From Pleurotus djamor (taxonomy: Eukaryota; Basidiomycota; Agaricomycetes; Agaricales; Pleurotaceae), in contig JAPEVF010001123.1 in NCBI GenBank assembly GCA_029747585.1, positions 1-13,618 on the forward strand: DNA of 13,618 nt. The letters are read 5' to 3'. Below the pieces are notes generated by a model. It did no database searches. It was not told where the DNA came from and saw only the letters and a program-made list of their open reading frames with translations. Positions 1 through 8,587 of the stretch are shown here, one piece after another (the stretch's first letter is position 1; every line of letters begins with the position of its first letter). The translations under genes were made by a program, and so were the position numbers.

Positions 1-313
1 ACAGGGAAGCAACATATGGTTTCTGTTGACATGCGCACGTACCTGGTACCTTCATGAAAATCTGTAAGCACAACCTAGTAGGACCTGGTTGCTTTGCAGA
101 GAACGACGGAATCAAACATATCGTCGGCCCAGACCCTTTTTCGCGCCTCAATCAGACGTCGTTTCGGCTACNTTTTCTTTATATCTCTCCCTTCTTGGCC
201 TTGCTGCGTCTGTCTGCTCGCAAGTAATCACAAGGATGGGCTGAGGAACGCGTTACTTAAAGACCGACCTGGTGGAACGACGAGGATACCGACCACCCGT
301 TTTTGAAGACGCG
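1..313 (+). promoter_or_regulatory. Upstream region of the GH3 gene
   Basis: No convincing coding region was found here. Reading frames are short, match no family I recognise, and one is interrupted by an ambiguous base at 172. A TATA-like stretch (TTTATATC, about 178-185) lies roughly 130 bp before the GH3 start and is followed by a pyrimidine-rich tract, so it could belong to the core promoter, but this is inference. The first bases could also be the 3' flank of a gene outside the window. Confidence 0.35.
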
Positions 314-3300
314 ATGGCTCTCTCGCAGCTACGTCTGACGATTCTTCTCCTGCCTTACTTTATCGCATGTTCGAGTGCGCTCACTCGTGCGTTTTACACT
401 TCCGCGTTTCTCACTTTTCCTGGCCTCATTTTATCTCTTCCTTCTACTAGGATCATGGCAGGATGCCTCTCAAATGGCCGCGCAAACCGTGTCGGATATG
501 ACTATTGATGAGAAAGTCGGTGTCCTAACTGGTGTTACTATGGCTGGAAGTCCGTCCTTTCTCCTTTCACCGCCTCTTTACGTCGTTGTTCATTAATTAT
601 TGACCAGGCCGTTGCAACGGAAACACTCACCCCGTTCCCCGCCTCGACATCCCCGCATTCTGCTTGATGGATGGTCCAGCTGGTATACGCCCCGGGACCG
701 GTGTCACCGCTTGGCCATCTGCGATCAACGCCGCGTCGACGTTCAGCAGACGATTGATGCGCGAAAGAGGAGCGGCCCTTGGGGAGGAGTTGCGTGGAAA
801 GGGAATCCAGTACGTTCCCCATTCGTTCTCGCTCTGCTCCCTCTTTCCACCCTTTTCCTGATACCATTCTTTGCTTTTAGTGTTTGGTTTGGGCCCGCTC
901 AAGATCTCGTCAGTCCCCGTTACCTCCAATGCCCCACACTATCTCTAACCGTTCCCTTTTCCCCGTCTTTTTCCTCAGATGTACAACCCCAAAGGCGGTC
1001 GTGGCTGGGAATCATTCGGTCCTGACCCCTACCTCAATGGTGAGGGCGGGTACGAAACCATCACTGGTGTGCAAAGCAAAGGTGTGCAAGCCTGCGCGAA
1101 ACACTTTACGGCGAATAATCAGGAACACAATCGGTATAATTTGAGCGTAACGTTGGATGATCGGTCGATGTGGGAGATGTATGGGTATCCCTTTATTCGC
1201 AGTATCGAGGTATGTTTTTGTCCTCCATCCTGTCCTATCTTCTCGAGCGCGTCTCTACTTCGTTTTGGCTCTGTTTCTCATGGGTTTCTTTTTGTTTCCG
1301 TTTATTAGGCCGACGTATCAACGATCATGTGTTCCTTCCAACGCATCAACGGGACCTTCACATGTGGTTCCCCGCAACTCCTCAGCGATACAGGATTCTT
1401 ACGTTCGAATGGGTTCAAGGGGTACGTCGTAACCGACTGGGGTGCGAACCATGGTACTGCAGAGGAGAATGCCAATGCTGGGTTGGAGATGGAGCAGCCT
1501 GGGGAGTACGATCCACAAAGTATGTCTTCGACTCTTCGCCTTTTCCATAGTAAGATACTGATGTTGACACTCATTCTTGTATTCTTCGCTGAACAGTCGA
1601 TGGAGGAGGTATCTTCGCGAATAGTGGACTCAAGGACTCCGTGCTGAATGGTACCGTCTCCCAAGCTGTATGTCTCTTCGATTGTCCTCCTGATTTGTTC
1701 TTGCTAACGGCTTCACACCTATAGCGTCTGGATCAAATGGTTACTCGTGTTTTGACACCGTATTATCGCCTCGGACAAGACTCCGTGCGTCGCATGTCTC
1801 TCGTCGTAACCCGTCTATCATCCTCATTGCAAACTTTCTAACAGGGCTTCCCCGAAACTAACTTCAACACTCAAGAACCTGGTGGCCCGCTCAACCNAAA
1901 ACGTCGTCGTCCGAACGCAGCAACACGTCAACCTTGCGAAGGAAATCGCGTCGGCATCGGCCGTATTGCTAAAGAACGAGCGGACATACCCACAGCCTTC
2001 TCAGCAAGGGCAAGGGTACGGCGGCGGACACGGAGGAGGACATGGAGGTCTTCAGCGTGGACTCCCCGTCAACAAATCCAAGGCAAAGAAGATTGCGGTC
2101 ATTGGTGAAGATGCGAAGTTGATGGATAGGTCGTTGTGTAACGCTCTCAATGAGTGTACGAATGGAACCATGTCCATTGGGTGTGTTGAATTTCCTCCTC
2201 ATCGGTTTAGTCAACTGATTTTGCTTGGGCTGTGATTTTAGTTGGGGTTCTGGTGCCAACTCATTGGAGTTCCTTGTAGCTCCCTTCGATGCTATCACCT
2301 CCTACGTCGGGAACTCTGCTACGATTGCCTCGTCGTTGTCGAACGATGCTGCCGCGGGTGCTGCTGCCGCCGTGGACAAGGACGTCGCTTTCGTCTTCGT
2401 CAACGCGTAAGTGCGCTTTTCACATCTAGACTGGGAAGTACTCACAATTTGACCTATTACCCAGAATGAGCGGTGAATGGATCGTCGATATTGTACATGA
2501 CCAAGGCGGTGATCGAAATGATCTGGAGCTGTATTACGAAGGGAAGGAATTGGTCCGTAATCTTCCTTCATTCACCGTCTTGCCATTATTCACCACCTGT
2601 GTTGTAGGTCGAACGCGTTGCCGCTGTCAACAGCAACACCGTCGTCATCGTCCACTCCGTCGGACCTGTTTTGATGCATTGGAGCAACCACCCGAACATC
2701 AGTGCGATCGTCTATGCCGGTGCACCAGGTGAACAGACTGGTCCTTCGATCGTGGATATCTTGTATGGACATACGAACCCAAGTGGCCGCCTTCCTTTCA
2801 GCATTGCTGACGTACGTTTCTCGTCTATTTTTCCTCGTCGAAGCGTGGGCTGACATGAGGGATGTTAGAACGAAGCAGCCTACGGAACAGAGGTCGTGTA
2901 CGATAGAACTATCGGGCCATTGACTGTGCGTATTCGATCGACACACATAACCCATCCTCTCCCTTCTGACCATGCTCTTCCATGCAGCTCGTATATGATG
3001 AAGGCCTCTTCCTCGACTACCGCCACATGGAACAAAACAACATCACCCCCCGCTTCGAATTCGGCTACGGTCTTTCCTATACAACCTTCGCCTACTCCTC
3101 CCTATCAATCTCCTCATCACACTCCCAATCCAAGAAAATCCGATTCACTGTCAAGAACACTGGCTCCGTTGATGGTACCGAGATTCCTCAGCTCTACCTC
3201 GGTTTCCCAAGTGGTTCGGGAGAACCACCGAAGGTGTTGAGAGGCTTCGATGATGTCTTCTTGAGGAAAGGGAAGAGTAAGCGAGTGGAGATGGTTTTGT

Positions 3301-3488
3301 CAAAGAGGGATATGAGGTTCGTCCCCTATTCTTCCTCCCCAAATCTTCGATAAATTTTGCTTACATATGTCATTTGCTCTCGTAGTATCTGGGACGTCGT
3401 CACGCAAAAATGGGTCGTTCCACAGGGACAGTTCACCGTCTTTGTCGGCGCGTCGATAAAGGATGTTCGACTGACGGGGCATTTCTGA
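314..3488 (+). CDS. Secreted GH3 beta-glucosidase, 15 exons
   Basis: Glycoside hydrolase family 3 enzyme that probably releases glucose from the non-reducing ends of beta-glucosides such as cellobiose outside the cell. Exons by hand: 314-386, 451-549, 608-809, 881-908, 979-1209, 1309-1519, 1597-1667, 1725-1784, 1845-2180, 2242-2406, 2465-2552, 2608-2811, 2869-2925, 2988-3316, 3386-3488. The first ~24 residues form a hydrophobic signal peptide ending near CSSA. The TIM-barrel domain carries CNGNTHPVPRLDIP, a DGPAGIR motif, GGRGWESFGPDPYL, AKHF and VVTDWGANHG, with the nucleophile Asp at about residue 254. The alpha/beta sandwich domain has SGEW, where Glu at about 496 aligns with the usual acid/base, then GDRNDL. 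A C-terminal fibronectin III-like domain follows FGYGLSYTTF. About 751 residues is typical for the family. The N at 1897 shifts the frame; dropping it makes the spliced CDS divisible by three. An alternative donor for intron 1 is at 375. Exact substrate specificity cannot be read from sequence. Confidence 0.93.
2018..2053 (+). repeat. Gly/His-rich low-complexity tract inside the GH3 gene
   Basis: An imperfect repeat of GGAGGACA-type units encodes a GYGGGHGGGHGG-like stretch at about residues 383-394. It sits on a surface linker between the TIM-barrel end and the start of the alpha/beta sandwich (the KKIAVIGEDA strand). Linker length in this region varies among GH3 enzymes. The tract does not touch any catalytic motif I can see. 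Confidence 0.7.
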
Positions 3489-3691
3489 GGTAACCAAGAC
3501 GAATAGTCCGTAGCAAGTCCAGTAAATTATTTGTTTTCGCGTATATATTTATAGAGTTAAACGGATCCATCGCCCGCACGGTGGGAATCAGGGATCTTAG
3601 AAGGTAAGAGACGCGTCGAAGCGCGTTCTCTGAGACGATGGCGGTGGCATTGCACAAACAGGTGGGCGCTTGCAACTTGCTCTTGACCACC
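3489..3691. other. Spacer between GH3 stop and F-box-like copy A
   Basis: About 200 bp containing the GH3 3' UTR and the copy A 5' region. There is an AT-rich stretch around 3525-3558 (TATATATTTATAG), which could serve 3'-end formation of GH3 or act as a promoter element of the next gene. In-frame upstream ATGs for copy A start at 3638. No separate gene is evident. Confidence 0.4.
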
Positions 3692-5342
3692 ATGTCCAAG
3701 ATCCTACCAAATGCTTTGCTCGCTGCCCTGGCTTGTTCCCCAACGATAGGATACATGTGTAGAAATTACTGGCCGACACAACGTCTATGGCGCATCTTGC
3801 GACCAGCCAGTATTACATTGGGTGACATGCCCTACGACGTGATTTACGCGTTGTCTCTGCATCTATCTGTCCAGGACTTGTGTAATCTGCGAATGGTGAG
3901 CTTTTTGAACAGANTTTCTGCGTTTGGACTGACCGTACTGTTCATAGACATCGAAAAGCCTTGCACGACACTTGTATGACCGTTCCATATGGCTAATTGT
4001 GCTGCGCGACGTCCTTGAAGTCTGGCCTATTCCAAGACTCAAGTATGCATTAGTAGACATGTCTCTCGACGACTGTTTGCGTACGGCTACCCGACTTGCA
4101 TACCTAGCACGCCGGTTCCGAGCCTCAAATGCGTCGCTCTCTATATCCAAAGTCTACCATTCTGAGGAAAATCAACCGGTGCTCCTGCCTGGCGGTCGAT
4201 ATTTCGTGACAACGCAAGACTATGGACATACACTTGTCGTGCACGACTGGTCCGATCAGGTGGAGGTTCTGGCCACAGGCCCCTTGCTCGTCCCTCGGTC
4301 ACATTTGCCGATTATCCTTTGGAAGTTTTGTTCAATATCTGCAGACGTAGTTGTCGTTGCCGTTTGCTCGTACAAGGATGTGAAAAATAGGCTTGGAAAC
4401 AACGAGTGAGTCTCCCATTCTTTTCGAATGCTCCCAATGACGAGTCTCGCCATCAGCGTCCTCACTCATGTCTATATCTACCAATCGAATCCAGCCACTA
4501 GAACTTGCACGCGACTTGATCACTTCGTCTTGACATTTGGAGTGGATTATGTCGTACTTACGGATCAGTACATCGCCATACAAAGTCGCGAACGGTATTG
4601 CTACGTTCGCTTTTATCATGAGGGTTTAGACACGCCGTTAATGATATACCCGTATAAGTCTAAGGTAAGCTTCGACCGCCTATCCATGTGCACCCCTGCC
4701 TAACTCTGGTAGCCCCGCCCATTCCAAGACGGGTCGCTAGCGGTCCACGACAGGACCTTCCTTCTTGTCGCTCATGACGAGTGGCACCGCATTTTCCGCT
4801 TGCCACCTTTGCAACCAGTTACTCGTCTACGAGTTCCTATTCCTCAGAATAGTGCCCCGCTCGTGAGCCTATGGGAGGGTTGGTACCGGATGGACCAATT
4901 CAGATTTCCACCTATCTACTCCTTGTCTTACGGTCGATTCCTAATATGGCACGGTAACGACGTACGGACGATAACCATCGATGGCTCTACTATCGAATCG
5001 GACGGCTGCTCTGTGGAACAGTTCGAAGTTTGGCCCCGAACGGACCGAGTAATATCACGCGATTGCACTTCTTTCGGTCATGTATCAGGTCTACGGGCAA
5101 GGTTCAGCCTCCAGCCGTCAGGGTGTGCATTCATGTTCATGCCTAAGGGTCACTCAAGGGGACATGTACGATTGGGTATGGACGTTGATGGTCCCCTCCC
5201 CTATACGATCGAGTTTGCTCTCCCCGACTTGCAGAATGAGTGGGTCAAGCTTATCTCCTACGATGAGGAATCGGGACGATGTATTTTCGAATACCAGGTC
5301 TTTCGCCAAGCCTCGTACCGGATGTTGCTGGTCTACTTGTAG
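3692..5342 (+). CDS. F-box-like protein, tandem copy A
   Basis: Exons by hand: 3692-3895, 3948-4405, 4457-4664, 4713-5342, giving about 499 residues. A probable F-box lies at about residues 45-83: DMPYDVIYALSLHLSVQDLCNL, then TSKSLARHLYDRSIW after the first intron. The rest resembles the variable, beta-rich C-terminal half of basidiomycete F-box proteins, with segments such as LPGGRYFVTTQD, HEGLDTPLMIYP and SYDEESGRCIFEY. F-box proteins link substrates to Skp1-cullin ubiquitin ligases; that role here is inferred. The start was chosen because this ATG has an ACCACC context and a matching ATG exists in copy B (499 versus 498 residues); the in-frame ATG at 3638 would add 18 residues. An N at 3914 falls in intron 1 and does no harm. 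Copy B begins about 870 bp downstream. Confidence 0.75.
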
Positions 5343-5349
5343 CGAGTAA

Positions 5350-5830
5350 ACTACTTTTCTAATTTCCAATCTCCCTCCTACAAGCCCTATACTCTCTCAC
5401 CGACAAATACCTTCACCAACACTCTCCAATCTACCGCCGAAGCGTCTGCCTGCAAAAGATGAGGACGAGGAAGACAACATCCTTGAATCCTTGGTCAGAG
5501 GCAAAGCACCACCAACGCCGAAGACGATATCGATATCCCTTGATTCCATGCGCCCCAGCGAAAAGCGTCGGCGTGATGATGAGGATGACGATGGTTTGCC
5601 CGGCCGCCTATCTAAGATGAAGACGCAGGATCAGGCGAAAGATGCCCCTTCGTTAGCCTCCACTGGTCGAACAAAACCAGGTGACGATCCACCCAAGAAG
5701 ATTAAACTCAAGTTCGGACTAGGTTCTGTTGCCGTCGTTCAGTCCCCGTCACCATCTCCCAATTCACCATCCCCCGACACGCCCTCCGCGCCTCCAGAAG
5801 GTGGCGTCAGGGACGAGGACCCGGGATACA
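5350..5830 (+). pseudogene. Coding shard of a charged nuclear-type protein, possibly PP4 regulatory subunit 3 tail
   Basis: One frame is open from 5350 after a TAA at 5347, and from about 5431 it has clear protein-like bias: LPPKRLPAKDEDEEDNILE, then EKRRRDDEDDDGLPGRLSK and DPPKKIKLKFGLGS, followed by a Pro/Ser-rich tail. There is no plausible start: the first in-frame ATG is at 5548, inside the charged block. No upstream exon is visible because the F-box-like gene ends at 5342. It therefore looks like the 3' portion of a gene copied into the spacer. The acidic/basic alternation and the KKIKLKFG motif remind me of the disordered C-terminus of fungal PP4R3/Psy2 (SMEK), but this is a recollection, not a match. 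The open frame runs past 5830 to a stop near 5997; that end looks non-coding or intronic. It could also be a short expressed gene. Confidence 0.4.
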
Positions 5831-5950
5831 GGTTGATTCAGCCGTGTAGTCGATTATACGTCACATTTGTGCTCTATTTGATTTTCAATAGTGCTCCGGT
5901 TGCCATTACTTGCCCTGTCGCTTTCGTTTGTTATTTGGTTCTCCATAGAT

Positions 5951-5968
5951 CAAGCTTCAAGCTTCAAG
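5951..5968. repeat. Short tandem repeat CAAGCTT x2.5
   Basis: The 7-bp unit CAAGCTT occurs twice followed by CAAG. It lies in the spacer between the two F-box-like copies, between the two coding shards. No function is suggested by the sequence. Confidence 0.8.
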
Positions 5969-6003
5969 TTTTATCCTGTTGTCTTTGTATGGACTAATTT
6001 AAT

Positions 6004-6132
6004 ATGACATCTCAAATACTAACCGAGTATCGAGAGGACATTCCGACCAACAACCTCCTCACTATCGAGGCTTTCCGAAGGCATTCCCATGGCAAAGTTA
6101 TCACTGGGTCACTCGCCAACCCGCCTGCGTAA
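6004..6132 (+). pseudogene. Unrecognised 42-codon coding shard
   Basis: ATG-to-TAA frame reading MTSQILTEYREDIPTNN, then LLTIEAFRRHSHGKV and ending NPPA. The composition looks like real protein rather than noise, but I do not recognise the family. It stops 78 bp before the chosen start of F-box-like copy B. It could be the terminal exon of the same parent as the shard at 5350-5830, another captured fragment, or chance. Confidence is low. Confidence 0.25.
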
Positions 6133-6210
6133 ATGCGGATAAGGAAGAACCGCGGAAGACTTCAATCCATGAGGCGAGAAGGCGCTCACTGCTCTCTTTC
6201 CTTGACTGTC

Positions 6211-7878
6211 ATGACCAACGTCCTGTACAACACTTTGCTCGTGGCTCTGATCTGTCCTCCAACGATAGGATATGTATGTCGAAATTACTGGCCGACACAA
6301 CGTCTATGGCGCATCTTGCGCCCAGCGAGAATCACGTTGACTGACATGCCCTACGACGTGATTTACGCGCTGTCTCTGCATCTGTCTGTTAAGGACGTGT
6401 GTAATCTGCGATTGGTGCGCTTTTTGAAGGGCCCTCTGCGATTGAACTCATTGGGCGGCTCATATAGACATCAAAAACACTTGCACGGCATCTGTATGAC
6501 CGTTCCATTTGGTTGATTGTGCTACGCGACATCCTGGACGTTTGGTCCATTCCAAGACTGAAGTATGCATTGGGTCACATGTCTCTCGATGAATGCATGC
6601 ATTCAGCCACCAGACTGGCATACGTAGCTCACCAGTTCCGTGCCTCAAATCCGTCGCTTTCTATCTCCAGAGTCTACGAATCGTCAAATGAGTATCAACC
6701 AGTCGTCCTGCCTGGTGGTCGATATTTTGTGACAACGCAAGATTCTCGACATACCCTGGTTGTTCATGACTGGGACGATGAAGTCGACATACTGCAGACA
6801 AGTCCGTTACTAGTTCCTCGGTCATATTTCCCCATATCCCATTGGAAGTTTTGTCCCATTTCTGCGGACGAAGTCGTTGTTGCCGTTTGCTCGTACAAGG
6901 AAGTGACGAACGAGATTGGAAATTGCGAGTGAGTCTTCACCTCTTTGACGATGTTTCCCCCCCCGGTGGCATTGACAATTTCTACCATAGCTTTCTCACT
7001 CACGTCCACATATATCGATCCAATCCATCCACTGGAGACTGTACGAGACTCGATCACTTCATTTTGACATTCAATGTGGACTATGCAGTGCTCACGGACC
7101 AGTACATCGCCATCCAAACCAACAGACGGGACTGCTACATTCGCTTCTATCATGAAGGCTTAGACACGCCGTTGATGATCTATCCATTTGTATCCAAAGT
7201 ACGCTTCAGGATCACCATCCAACGCATAGTACCCTTCTCTAACCTCTTTGGTAGTCTTGCATGTTCGCTGATGGCTCTCTAGTAGTCCATGAAAGGACTT
7301 ACCTTCTTGTCGCTCATAATGAATGGCTTCGTATCTTCCGATTGCCACCATTACAACCGGTGACGCGCTTACGAGTTCCCAAAAAGAATGTCACTCTCGT
7401 CGGCTTATGGGAAGCGTTCTATAGCATGAGCTCCTCTCACTATCCATGCATCCACCGCTTGTCGCGCGGCCAATATCTCATCTGGTATGGCAGGTACATC
7501 CGCACAGTAACGATCAATGCCTCTACCTTTGACTCTGATGGCTGCGTTGTGGAAGAGCATGAAGTCTGGCCGAGAACAGATCAAATATCGAGTCTTGATT
7601 GCACTTCCTTTGGTGGTCTCACTGGCCTACGTACGAGGTCCAGCCTCCATGCCTCTGGCGGTGGGTTTATGCTCGTGTCAAAGCCTCACTCAAGGGGTCA
7701 CACAAGATTGGGTGTTGACGTTGATGAACTTCATCTCTCTCGTATCGAGTTTTCTCTTCCCGATTTGAATAACGAGTATGTCAGGTTTATCTCCCACGAT
7801 GAAGAATCGGGACGATGTGTTCTCGAGTATCGGGTCTACCGCCAAGCCCCGCGGCGGATATTGCTGGTACATATGTGA
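6211..7878 (+). CDS. F-box-like protein, tandem copy B
   Basis: Paralogue of copy A with introns at the same positions and phases. Exons by hand: 6211-6414, 6468-6928, 6991-7198, 7255-7878, about 498 residues. The probable F-box is DMPYDVIYALSLHLSVKDVCNL, continued after the intron by TSKTLARHLYDRSIW. Later matching blocks include LPGGRYFVTTQDSRHTLVVH, HEGLDTPLMIYPF, FADGSLVVHERTYLLVAH and SHDEESGRCVLEYRVYRQAP. All four exons are open and join in frame, so it looks functional. Intron 1 starts GTGCGC rather than the GTGAGC of copy A. In-frame ATGs at 6133 and 6169 could extend the N-terminus. The inferred role is a substrate receptor for an SCF-type ubiquitin ligase; the substrate is unknown. 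Confidence 0.75.
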
Positions 7879-7920
7879 TGTAACTACGCCTAAACACACT
7901 TCCAGAGGCCGCTCTCCATA

Positions 7921-8178
7921 TGATCGAGCTTGAATTCTGTCCCCAAGCAGATTGAGTACGGTCATACGATTGCACTCTTTTTGGTCATCTATCGGGTCTT
8001 CGTGCAAGGTTCCGCCTCCAAGCTCCAACCATCGGGGTATGCTTTCATGTTCATGTCCAAAGGTCGCTCAAGGGGTCACTGACGGCTGGGTATCGACGTT
8101 GACGGACTGTTTGTCTATTCGAATACCTGGTCTGTCGGCAAGCATCATGACGGACATTGCTGGTCTAAGTACTTGTAA
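7921..8178 (+). pseudogene. Decayed 3' fragment of a third F-box-like copy
   Basis: Nucleotide similarity to the last exon of copies A and B begins about 43 bp after the copy B stop. Matching stretches include CGATTGCACT...TTTGGTCAT, GGTCTTCGTGCAAGGTTC, TTTCATGTTCATG, CTCAAGGGGTCA and TATTCGAATACC; the end, GACATTGCTGGTCTA...TACTTGTAA, matches the copy A terminus. It is broken: the frame shifts near 8025, a TGA replaces a codon at about 8080, and roughly 90 bp between the GACGTTGACGG block and the TATTCGAATACC block are missing. The TTCATGTTCATG stretch is closer to copy A than to adjacent copy B. Confidence 0.75.
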
Positions 8179-8353
8179 AGTCACTTCTCCTTGAATACTT
8201 AGCCCTATTTCAACAGGAGCCATTGGCCAAATTTCGACCTTCACACTTGCACCCCCGCCGAGTCCCAGGATCATCGCGTCCTTTACCAACCACGACACTC
8301 CCCAAACCCATACTCACCGTGTCAAATATCAGTAATCTCTTCCGTCGGCCGTC

Positions 8354-8391
8354 CATCATTCTCGTGCTTGACGCTCACGAGAGGAATGATG
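8354..8391. repeat. Inverted repeat with bulge
   Basis: Left arm CATCATTCTCGTG (8354-8366) pairs perfectly with CACGAG (8376-8381) plus AATGATG (8385-8391), with a 9-nt loop and a 3-nt bulge (8382-8384), 13 base pairs in all. It lies about 200 bp upstream of the PhzF-like ATG. It could be a protein-binding palindrome or a relic of an inverted duplication; function unknown. Confidence 0.7.
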
Positions 8392-8495
8392 ATTGATCTG
8401 TAGGACAACCAGACTCAGCAGTTCCACAATTATCAAGGGTTGATCGACATGAATGGGAAATATCAACCAGAGGCCAGCAGGCGGTCATGCATTCA

Positions 8496-8512
8496 TGACT
8501 CAGACTGACTCA
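8496..8512. promoter_or_regulatory. Two TGACTCA (Gcn4/AP-1-type bZIP) boxes
   Basis: Perfect TGACTCA occurs at 8496-8502 and again at 8506-8512, 10 bp start to start, so both sites face the same side of the helix. They are 76-92 bp before the PhzF-like ATG, a normal activator position. TGACTCA is the established binding sequence of Gcn4/CPC1-type bZIP factors that act in amino-acid starvation in fungi. Control of this gene by such a factor is inference. Confidence 0.55.
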
Positions 8513-8587
8513 CGCCGCCCATCTATCACATAAAGTCCCGTCTTGCAGCCTTCAATTTACCCGTCTACCTCCCGCCACATTCTGACC

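Larger units (their letters stand above)
8179..8587. other. Spacer and presumed promoter of the PhzF-like gene
   Basis: No coding region was found over about 400 bp. It contains a bulged inverted repeat at 8354-8391, two TGACTCA boxes at 8496-8512, and a weak ACATAAAG sequence at about 8529-8536 that could act as a poor TATA box about 55 bp before the ATG. Confidence 0.5.

Noticed and set aside
94..306. 70-codon frame upstream of GH3
   Set aside because: It contains an N, has no protein-like pattern and lies where the GH3 promoter and 5' UTR are expected.
1305..1664. 119-codon minus-strand frame within GH3
   Set aside because: The + strand here encodes the GH3 nucleophile region; the antisense frame has no features of its own.
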